A stretch of 36,671 bases of DNA, taken from the NCBI GenBank assembly GCA_023422775.1, contig JAFAGM010000037.1:1-36671 (forward strand), read 5' to 3'. Position 1 is the first letter of the stretch, and the number at the start of each line of letters is the position of its first letter. The notes below the pieces were generated by a model. It ran no database searches, was not told the DNA's origin, and saw nothing but the letters and a program-made list of their open reading frames with translations. A program made the position numbers and the translations under genes. Below are positions 24,716-31,510 of this stretch, piece by piece. Source of the stretch: Pseudomonadota bacterium (GTDB lineage Bacteria > Pseudomonadota > Alphaproteobacteria > Rhizobiales > Xanthobacteraceae).

Positions 24716-26587
24716 TCAATCGCGAAACTTCTTCTTTTTCTTCTTTGCGAAGGCGCCCTTCGCAGGCGCCTCATTCTCGCGCCGTGGCTTTCCGGCATGA
24801 GCCGGTCCGTCACGATGCGACTTCTTGGTATCGTAACGCGCCTTCTTGTCAAACCCTGCTCTGTCAGGGTGCTTCGCGTTCTTGCCGCGCGGCTTCGACG
24901 TCCGCTCCTGCGCGCTGGCCTCCTCGCGCGGCGGGGCTGCGGCGAGCGCCTCGATGCGGATACTGTCTTCCTTGTCGGGGCGGCGGATCCTGGCGGCGAA
25001 GCGGCCGGCGACGCGCGCGGAAATCTCGAACTCGGTGGTGGTGTCGAGGATGCGGATGGCGCCGATGTCGCCCTTCTTGATGCTGCCGCGGCGACAGAGC
25101 ATCGGCAGCAGCCAGCGCGCTTCGGCGTTCTTCCGGCGTCCGATCGCGGCGCTGAACCAGACGCTGTCGTCCCCCATACCGTGGCGGGCGGAGGATCTTG
25201 CAGGCTTCGATGCCCGTCCCGCTTCGCGATCGGCCCGCTCCCGTGCACGTTCGGCCCTCGACTTGACGCGGTCTTCGCCGGGATCGACGATGTCCTCAGG
25301 CGACGGAAGTCGCGCACGATAGAGCCGCGCCAGCGCGGCCGCGATCTCTTCCGTCGAACGCTCGGCGAGCAGTGCCTGCGCCAGCGCCTGATCCTCGGGC
25401 GTCGTCTCTGCCGCAAACACGTCGTCCTTGAGCAGCCGCTCGTGATCGAGCTTGCGGATTTCATCCGGCTCCGGCGCCACGCCCCATGCGGCATCGGTGC
25501 CGGCCAGCTTGAGCAGCATTTCGGCGCGCCGCCGCCGCGCCGGCGGAACCAGCAGCACGCTGACGCCCTTGCGGCCGGCGCGCCCGGTGCGCCCCGAACG
25601 GTGCTGCATTACTTCCGGATCGTTCGGGAGGTCGGCATGGATGACGAGATCGAGGTTCGGCAGGTCGATGCCGCGCGCGGCCACATCGGTGGCGACGCAG
25701 ACGCGGGCGCGCCCGTCGCGCAGGGCCTGCAGCGCCATCGTCCGCTCGTTCTGGGTCAGTTCGCCCGACAGCGCGACTACGGAGAAGCCACGCTCCAAAA
25801 GCGTCGCCTGTAGATGCCGGACAGCTTCGCGCGTGTTGCAGAATACCAGCGTGCCCGGCGATTCGTGGAATCGCAGGATATTGACGACCGCGTGCTCGAC
25901 GTCGCCGGCGGCTATCCGGATCGCCCGGTACTCGATGTCGGCATGGCCACCCTCCTCGCCTCCGACTTCAATGCGAAAGGCTTCCCGCTGATATTCCTTT
26001 GCCAGCGCCACAATGCCATCCGGCAACGTCGCCGAAAACAGCAGCGTGCGGCGATCCTCCGGCGTGGCCTCGAGGATGAATTCCATGTCTTCGCGAAAGC
26101 CGAGATCGAGCATCTCGTCGGCCTCGTCGAGCACGGTCGCCTTCAATTCCGAAACGTCGAGACGCCCGCGCCGCAAATGATCGCAGAGCCGCCCCGGCGT
26201 GCCGACGACGATATGAGCGCCCGCTGCGAGTTCGCGCTGCTCGCGGCGCGGGTCCATGCCGCCGACACAGGAAACCACGCGCGCATCCGCATGGTGATAG
26301 AGCCAGGCGAGTTCGCGATGGACCTGAAGCGCCAGTTCGCGCGTCGGCGCGACGATCAGCGCCAGGGGAGCCGCGGCGCGCTCGAAGCGCTCGGCGCCGT
26401 CAAGCAGGTCGTTCGCGATCGCCAGACCATAGGCCACCGTCTTGCCCGAACCTGTCTGCGCCGAAACCAGCAAGTCGCGGCCGCCGGCGTTCTCGGCCAG
26501 CACCGCAGTCTGGACCTGTGTCAGCCGATCGAAATTGCGTTCCGCCAGGGCTCGGGCGAGCGGCGGTAAGGTGGGCAGGAATGTCAC
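24716..26587 (-). CDS. DEAD-box RNA helicase with DbpA-like RNA-binding domain
   Basis: This 623-residue ATP-dependent RNA helicase is probably active in ribosome assembly or RNA remodelling. Visible motifs are Walker A AQTGSGKT (43-50), PTRELALQ (81-88), DEAD (154-157), SAT (185-187) and HRSGRTGRAG. A DbpA-type C-terminal RNA-binding domain follows (about 470-540, DDSVWFSAAIGRRKNAEARW and GDIGAIRI). The last 90 residues are highly basic, ending AFAKKKKKKFRD. The start is GTG 26587; a stop codon lies three codons upstream in frame and no other start suits the conserved Q-motif region. It heads the helicase-lyase-aminopeptidase run and is divergent from the Tag-like gene. Confidence 0.93.
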   Translation of the reverse strand: MTFLPTLPPLARALAERNFDRLTQVQTAVLAENAGGRDLLVSAQTGSGKTVAYGLAIANDLLDGAERFERAAAPLALIVAPTRELALQVHRELAWLYHHADARVVSCVGGMDPRREQRELAAGAHIVVGTPGRLCDHLRRGRLDVSELKATVLDEADEMLDLGFREDMEFILEATPEDRRTLLFSATLPDGIVALAKEYQREAFRIEVGGEEGGHADIEYRAIRIAAGDVEHAVVNILRFHESPGTLVFCNTREAVRHLQATLLERGFSVVALSGELTQNERTMALQALRDGRARVCVATDVAARGIDLPNLDLVIHADLPNDPEVMQHRSGRTGRAGRKGVSVLLVPPARRRRAEMLLKLAGTDAAWGVAPEPDEIRKLDHERLLKDDVFAAETTPEDQALAQALLAERSTEEIAAALARLYRARLPSPEDIVDPGEDRVKSRAERARERADREAGRASKPARSSARHGMGDDSVWFSAAIGRRKNAEARWLLPMLCRRGSIKKGDIGAIRILDTTTEFEISARVAGRFAARIRRPDKEDSIRIEALAAAPPREEASAQERTSKPRGKNAKHPDRAGFDKKARYDTKKSHRDGPAHAGKPRRENEAPAKGAFAKKKKKKFRD

Positions 26588-26813
26588 GAGATGTCAGACC
26601 CTGGTTGGCTCTATCAGCCGGAAATGTTGAATACCGCCCTGAACCGAAAATGGCTCGAAGCTGCGCATTCACGAAGCGCAGCCGCACGGCCTGACCGATT
26701 TCACTGAGGTCGGGATGCTTTAGGCGAAATCCAGCCGGGACGCCATCCATTCTTTGCAGCCCAGCCGATCACTTCTACACTATGGTTTCAGACCACTTCA
26801 GAGGGCCGCTGCC

Positions 26814-27533
26814 GTGACCCCGTTCAGGACCATTCGCGCTCGCGCCGAGAAGCGCAAGGGAGGCCCCAAGGCGCTCGCCCGCCTGCTGCCGCTGAAGCCC
26901 GATCCGAAGGCGCTAGCCAAACTAGGCGACGACCGGATTCTTGCCGAAATGACCAGGCGGGTGTTTTCGGCGGGCTTTGCCTGGAGCGTGATCGAAACCA
27001 AGTGGCCGGGCTTCGAGCAGGCGTTCCTCGGCTTTGAGCCCGGCCCGCTCACGCTGCAGCCGGACGATTTCTGGGACGCGCTGATGAAGGACACGCGCAT
27101 CGTCCGCAACGGCGCCAAGATCATGTCGGTGCGCACCAATGCCGGCTTCGTCAGGGACATCGCGAAGGAGCACGGCAGCTTCGGCAAGTTCCTTGCGAAC
27201 TGGCCGTCTTCCGACGAAGCCGGGTTGCTGGAGTTGCTTTCGAAGCGCGGCAGCCGGCTCGGCGGCAATACCGGCCAGATGATGCTGCGCTTCATCGGCT
27301 GGGACGGCTTTGTCACATCCCGGGATGTCGTGTTGTGCCTGCGCGATACGGGGCTGGACATCGCTGAGACCGTTACTTCAAAGCGCGACCTCGCCAAAGT
27401 GCAGACGCAATTCAACGCCTGGGCGGAGGAAAGCGGGCTACCTTACGTGCAAATCTCGCGGATCTGCGCGATGTCGATCGGCGAGAACTATGCGGCCGAG
27501 AGGCTGGCGAGCATGGTCGGCGCCGAGGATTAG
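26814..27533 (+). CDS. Tag-like HhH-GPD DNA glycosylase homologue (divergent)
   Basis: This 239-residue protein aligns by eye with 3-methyladenine DNA glycosylase I (Tag): VFSAGFAWSVIETKWPGFEQ resembles the Tag segment QQAGLSWITVLKKR, and RIVRNGAKIMSVRTNA resembles GIIRHRGKIQAIIGNA. The Tag catalytic Glu that precedes the QAG motif appears replaced by Arg, and the Zn-binding Cys/His residues of Tag are not visible. The protein may therefore bind DNA without classic activity, or belong to a sister family. The start is GTG 26814, preceded by GAGGG at a good spacing. It ends 2 bp from the convergent rhodanese gene. Confidence 0.72.
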   Translation: MTPFRTIRARAEKRKGGPKALARLLPLKPDPKALAKLGDDRILAEMTRRVFSAGFAWSVIETKWPGFEQAFLGFEPGPLTLQPDDFWDALMKDTRIVRNGAKIMSVRTNAGFVRDIAKEHGSFGKFLANWPSSDEAGLLELLSKRGSRLGGNTGQMMLRFIGWDGFVTSRDVVLCLRDTGLDIAETVTSKRDLAKVQTQFNAWAEESGLPYVQISRICAMSIGENYAAERLASMVGAED

Positions 27534-27535
27534 TT

Positions 27536-28768
27536 TCAGATCACGTAGAATCCATGGCTGCCGTCACGCCGGAGCTGTTCGACCAGACCGTATTCCCAGT
27601 CGAGATAGGCCTGCATCGCGCTTTCCCTGACATCGGTACCCTCATAGGGGCGACGATAACGGTGTGACGGATCGGGCTTCGGGATCACCTGCGGCGGCCC
27701 GACTTCGAGCGCGCCGTCATAGCCGCCTTCGAGCACATAAGTCTCCCAGCCCATCTGCGCGAGCCAGGACGCGGTCATGTCGGCACGGACGCGCCTGTTG
27801 TCCGTCAGCACGATGCGCGCGCCACGGATGGGCGAGGCCATGTCGATTTCCTGCACCAGTTGCCCGCCGGCATAGTGGCGAAAGCCGGCGAGGTGGCCGG
27901 CTGTGTATTCTTCCTCCGGGCGGACGTCGAAGCGGTACAGCGTGCGGCCGGTCTGCGCCCCGAGCGCCGCCATTTCGTCTTCGCCGATATGCCGGACACC
28001 GGCGCGATAGGCAACGTCGCGCGCATTGGCTTCCGCGCCCTCGATGGCGCCGATCTCGCCGCGCCTGCCGGAGCCGTGCTCGAGATTCTGCCTGGCCAGT
28101 GTCCAGCCGATCGTCCCGTTGCGCAGCGCCATCACCTTGTTGGCGACGCCGGCATTGATCAGCGACTGGGTGCCGATGATCGAGCGGGTGCGGCCGGCGC
28201 AATTGACGATGATAGTGGTCTCGGGATCCGGCGCGGCGCGGCCGGCGCGCAGCACCAGTTCGGCACCGGGCACGCTGACGGAGCCGGGAATGTTCATGGT
28301 GGCGTATTCATCGAAGCGCCGGACATCGAGAATCCTGATGTTGGCTTTGCTTTCGATCAGCGGCGCGACTTCTTCCGCGGCGAGCGAGGGCGTGTGGCGC
28401 CGCGACTCCACCAGTTCGCCGAAGGCCTTGGCGTAGGAGTTGACGTCCTCGAACAGTTCGTAGCCGGCCAGCTTCCAGCCCTGCAGCCCGCCATCCAACT
28501 GGCGAACGTTGGTGTATCCCAGCGCCGCGAGCCGTTCTGCAGCCACCGGGACGAGGTGTTCACCGGCATCATAGATCACGATCGGCACGTCCTTGCGCGG
28601 CAGCCGCGCCTCGGCTTCCAGCGCGATCCTGTCCGCGGCCATGTTGGCGGCGAACAGTGGGTGGCCGGTGGCGAAGACGGCCTCGTGCCTGACATCGAGC
28701 AAGGCGATTTCATCGCGCAGCAGCAGGGCGGAGCGGACTTGGCTTGGAGTAACGGACGGCAGGGTCAT
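27536..28768 (-). CDS. Multi-domain rhodanese-like sulfurtransferase
   Basis: This 410-residue protein has three or four rhodanese-like units. Unit 1 (about 5-105) shows IALLDVRHEAVFATGHP but has YDAGEHL where the loop Cys should be. Unit 2 (about 125-225) shows IRILDVRRFDEYA and the active loop IVNCAGRTRS with C190. Unit 3 (about 255-370) shows FDVRPEEEYTAGHLAG, again without a loop Cys (VLTDNRRVR). Only one domain therefore appears able to carry a persulfide. I chose ATG 28768, where the conserved domain begins; upstream coding is unsupported and the ribosome site is weak. The LysR gene is divergent from it across 166 bp and may control it. Confidence 0.88.
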   Translation of the reverse strand: MTLPSVTPSQVRSALLLRDEIALLDVRHEAVFATGHPLFAANMAADRIALEAEARLPRKDVPIVIYDAGEHLVPVAAERLAALGYTNVRQLDGGLQGWKLAGYELFEDVNSYAKAFGELVESRRHTPSLAAEEVAPLIESKANIRILDVRRFDEYATMNIPGSVSVPGAELVLRAGRAAPDPETTIIVNCAGRTRSIIGTQSLINAGVANKVMALRNGTIGWTLARQNLEHGSGRRGEIGAIEGAEANARDVAYRAGVRHIGEDEMAALGAQTGRTLYRFDVRPEEEYTAGHLAGFRHYAGGQLVQEIDMASPIRGARIVLTDNRRVRADMTASWLAQMGWETYVLEGGYDGALEVGPPQVIPKPDPSHRYRRPYEGTDVRESAMQAYLDWEYGLVEQLRRDGSHGFYVI

Positions 28769-28861
28769 GACTGGATTTCTTGTTGGGGATCGTTCTTCCA
28801 GATAGCAGCATCGGCGGCGGCGCGTCATCCCGGACAAGGCCGTTAACGCTCATGTCATTGC

Positions 28862-28879
28862 TGCATTGATCTAATTGCA
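28862..28879. promoter_or_regulatory. Possible LysR-type binding site
   Basis: TGCATTGATCTAATTGCA is an 18 bp imperfect palindrome (6 of 9 base pairs match) of the T-N11-A style recognised by LysR regulators. It lies in the divergent gap, 55 bp before the LysR start codon and about 95 bp before the rhodanese start, where an autoregulatory and target site would be expected. No experimental or comparative support is available. Confidence 0.35.
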
Positions 28880-28934
28880 CCGGGCTAGCCAAAACGACGT
28901 ATGATGCCGGCTGGATCGAACATTCAGGCAATCG

Positions 28935-29861
28935 ATGGATCTCAAACAATTGCGGACCTTCCGCGCCGTGGCCGAGCTCGGGAGCCTCAGCAAGGCGGCG
29001 GACCGGCTTCGCGCCGCCCAGCCGGCGCTCAGCCGGCACATCAAGCTGCTGGAACACGAGCTTCGCGTCGAGCTGTTCGTCCGCAACGGACGCGGCATGC
29101 TCCTGACCAGCGCCGGCCGCATGCTGCTCGACCGCACCACCGGGCTCATTCGCCAGATCGAGCAGGTCAGCGACGATCTCAAATCCGCCAACGGCAATCC
29201 CTCGGGACGTGTCATCCTGGGGCTGGTGCCGACGGTGAGCGCCGTCCTGTCCGGACGGTTTGCCCGCCGCGTCCTGGACGAGTTCCCGGATATCTCGCTC
29301 CGCATCGTCGAGAGCTATGGCGGGCATCTGGTCGAGTGGCTGCACCGCGGCGAAATGGACCTGGCCATCATCTATGGCCCCGCGGTGGACCTGCATCTTA
29401 CGGTGCAATCCGTGGGACGCGAGGACATCGCCGTGGTCGGGCCGCCGGGCTCGGGCCTGAGCAAGCGCAAGCAGGTCGATCTCAAATGGCTGGTGAAACA
29501 GAAGCTGATCCTCCCGAGCATCTCGCATGGTCTGCGTGTGCTGCTCGAGAAGGCCGCCGCGCGCGAGCGGCTGAAACTGACGCCGCTGATCGAGGCCGAT
29601 TCCTACCGCGCCCAGATCAGCCTGATGGAGCAAGGCCTCGGCTATACGCTGCTGCCGCCCTCCGCGATCCGCACCGAGGTGGCGGCGAAGCGGCTGGAGA
29701 TGGCAGCCCTCGTCAATCCTTCAGTGTCGCGCGAGCTCATCCTGGCCTCGCCGATCGCGCATCCCCCGTCGATCGCAACGACCACAATCGCCACGCTTGT
29801 GATGTCGGAGATTCAACAGCTCTCGAAGGAGGGCCTCTGGAAAATCAACATGACGGCGTAG
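28935..29861 (+). CDS. LysR-family transcriptional regulator
   Basis: This 308-residue DNA-binding regulator has a winged helix-turn-helix at residues 1-60 (MDLKQLRTFRAVAELGSLSK, then ADRLRAAQPALSRHIKLLE) and a periplasmic-binding-like effector domain from about 90 (GRVILGLVPTV). It probably binds as a tetramer in the gap shared with the rhodanese gene and may regulate that gene and itself. The co-inducer is unknown. It is convergent with the split decarboxylase genes, separated from them by a palindromic repeat. The ribosome site before ATG 28935 is weak. Confidence 0.93.
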   Translation: MDLKQLRTFRAVAELGSLSKAADRLRAAQPALSRHIKLLEHELRVELFVRNGRGMLLTSAGRMLLDRTTGLIRQIEQVSDDLKSANGNPSGRVILGLVPTVSAVLSGRFARRVLDEFPDISLRIVESYGGHLVEWLHRGEMDLAIIYGPAVDLHLTVQSVGREDIAVVGPPGSGLSKRKQVDLKWLVKQKLILPSISHGLRVLLEKAAARERLKLTPLIEADSYRAQISLMEQGLGYTLLPPSAIRTEVAAKRLEMAALVNPSVSRELILASPIAHPPSIATTTIATLVMSEIQQLSKEGLWKINMTA

Positions 29862-29880
29862 CCATGTGCGCGCTCTCTTC

Positions 29881-29964
29881 CGTCATGCCCGGGCTTGTCC
29901 CGGCCATCCATGTCTTTCATAGGAGCCAAAGACGTGGATGCCCGGCACAAGGCCGGGCATGACG
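29881..29964. repeat. Dispersed-type palindromic repeat between convergent genes
   Basis: Arms of about 36 bp, 29881-29916 (starting CGTCATGCCCGGGCTTGTCC) and 29929-29964, are largely complementary with several mismatches around a 12-base loop. The sequence matches a class of intergenic repeat I recall as frequent in Bradyrhizobiaceae. Its place between the LysR and decarboxylase stop codons means it could act as a terminator on both strands. Confidence 0.8.
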
Positions 29965-29989
29965 AATCGCTGGGCTCTGGCGCTGCGCC

Positions 29990-30589
29990 TCAGTTGAACA
30001 GCGCTTCGTCGCCGAGCACCGACTGCCGGAAGCGCGACGTCAGGATGACGCCGTCGGCCGGTGGCATCACGAACACCAATGCTTCGGGATTGATCTTGAT
30101 CTGGGCGAAGGTCGTTCCGCGGCCCTCATGGGCGAGGTCGCGAAGTTCGGTGACTTCGGCCATGGTGCGGACGATGCGCGAGGTGCGAATGCCGCAGGCG
30201 GTCGCGATCGCGGCAAGGTCGACGCCGGAAGCGGTCGGCGTTTTCTGCATGCCGGTTTCGCCGAAGCGCTCGTTGTCGAGCACGGCGATGGTGAGATTCT
30301 TCGGAGCCTCCACAGCGATGGTGGCGAGCGAGCCGACATTCATCAGCATCTCGCCATCGCCGGTGATGACCAGCACCTTGCGCCTCGGCTGCGCCATCGC
30401 GAGACCAAGGCCCATCATCGACGCGCCACCCATGGCGCCCCAGAGCGGGAAATTGTTGGGATGATCGCCGGCGGCCGATACGTCCCAATTCGGCGCGCCG
30501 AGGCCGGCGATGACAAGCAAATCGGCACGGTCGCGCACCAGTTCGTTGACGACGTCGCGGCGATGCAGGAGTGCGTTCGGATTGTTCAT
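29990..30589 (-). CDS. ThDP-dependent decarboxylase, C-terminal (cofactor-binding) subunit, ComE-like
   Basis: This 199-residue subunit carries the thiamine diphosphate/Mg motif GDGEMLMNVGSLATIA (77-92) and LDNERFG (N106), the pattern seen in the beta subunit of sulfopyruvate decarboxylase and in the corresponding half of phosphonopyruvate decarboxylase. It needs the pyrimidine-binding partner encoded immediately upstream, whose stop overlaps its start (ATGA). The 2-oxoacid substrate cannot be determined; no sulfonate or phosphonate genes lie near. An inverted repeat follows its stop. Confidence 0.87.
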   Translation of the reverse strand: MNNPNALLHRRDVVNELVRDRADLLVIAGLGAPNWDVSAAGDHPNNFPLWGAMGGASMMGLGLAMAQPRRKVLVITGDGEMLMNVGSLATIAVEAPKNLTIAVLDNERFGETGMQKTPTASGVDLAAIATACGIRTSRIVRTMAEVTELRDLAHEGRGTTFAQIKINPEALVFVMPPADGVILTSRFRQSVLGDEALFN

Positions 30590-31146
30590 TTGCGGGCAAG
30601 CTCCTTGAAGTTCTTGGCGCCGAGCACGCGCTGTCCGATCAGGACCGCGACCGGCTTCCAGGTGTTGAAGGCGAGATGCGCCGCGCCCTGCACGGTGGAG
30701 GCGACGAGATCAGGCTCGTCTACCTTATTCACGATCACGCCCATGGCCTCCAACGAGGGCCGCGTGCCCTGCCCCATCGGGATCTGCCATGGATTGAACT
30801 CGCCCCAATCGCCGCGCATGGTGACGATCATCAACAGCGGCATATGGCAGATGACAGGCAGCGACAGCATGTTGATGCAGTTGCCGACGCCGCTCGACTG
30901 CAGCAGCAGCACGCCGCGTTCGCCGCCGAGCCACGCGCCGGCCAGCATGGCGACGCCCTCTTCTTCCGTGGTCAGCGTGACGACGCGGGTTTCGGGATCA
31001 GCCTCGAAGGAACGGATCAGTCGGCTGTGGCCGGCGTCCGGCACCATGGCGACCTGGCGAATGCCGGCGTCTTTCAGTACGCGATAAATCTCATCCGGCC
31101 ACGTCGGCAACGGCGCTTCGCTCCGTGATTTCGCTGCTTCCGCCAT
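30586..31146 (-). CDS. ThDP-dependent decarboxylase, N-terminal (pyrimidine-binding) subunit, ComD-like
   Basis: This 186-residue partner of the next gene has the ThDP-activating Glu within TTEEEGVAMLAGAWLGG (E61-E63 region) and a following LLLQSSGVGNCINML segment typical of the N-terminal half of sulfopyruvate-decarboxylase-type enzymes. Together the two subunits should form a complete active site at their interface. It is first in a two-gene operon with translational coupling. The promoter should lie in the 31147-31510 gap, which also carries a strong hairpin. Confidence 0.87.
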   Translation of the reverse strand: MAEAAKSRSEAPLPTWPDEIYRVLKDAGIRQVAMVPDAGHSRLIRSFEADPETRVVTLTTEEEGVAMLAGAWLGGERGVLLLQSSGVGNCINMLSLPVICHMPLLMIVTMRGDWGEFNPWQIPMGQGTRPSLEAMGVIVNKVDEPDLVASTVQGAAHLAFNTWKPVAVLIGQRVLGAKNFKELARK

Positions 31147-31510
31147 AGGGCTCCGCTTCCTCTTTCGATTCCTGACTTGGGTTGAGCGGACAATAGATCG
31201 CGGCGGCTAGTTGAGGAATTTGAATGTGGACATGGCTTCTATCGCAAAATTGAAAGGCTGGTGCGGCTGTCTCGGGCCTTGCGGCCCGAGGCAGCAACTT
31301 CGCGGCCTGCACAGGTTGAAGTAGTTTGGCTCGCTGGTTCCATGTCATTGCGGCATGAACTCCTGGGTTGGCCCCCGGCTTTCGTATTGTTATGAGTTCT
31401 GCCCAGTCCACTTCATCTCGGTTTGCAGATGCGGGGATGGTGGTAACGGCAGCTGTCGCAAGCAAATGGGGGTGCAATTGCCAAGCGCGCGATCGGGACA
31501 TCCAGCCGAG
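31147..31510. other. 364 bp divergent gap between decarboxylase and acyltransferase genes
   Basis: The region contains a strong 12 bp-stem hairpin (31267-31294, separate entry). The acyltransferase reading frame remains open upstream to 31355 but without family-like sequence. I found no RNA gene or clear promoter boxes. From about 31375 the sequence becomes richer in A/T, continuing into the acyltransferase gene. Confidence 0.5.
31267..31294. repeat. Isolated GC-rich hairpin in a divergent gap
   Basis: CTGTCTCGGGCC (31267-31278) pairs with GGCCCGAGGCAG (31283-31294) over 12 base pairs, one of them G-T, around the loop TTGC. No T run follows on either strand. It lies 121 bp before the ComD-like start and 217 bp before the acyltransferase start. 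A leader-RNA structure, protein site or relic terminator are all possible. Confidence 0.6.
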
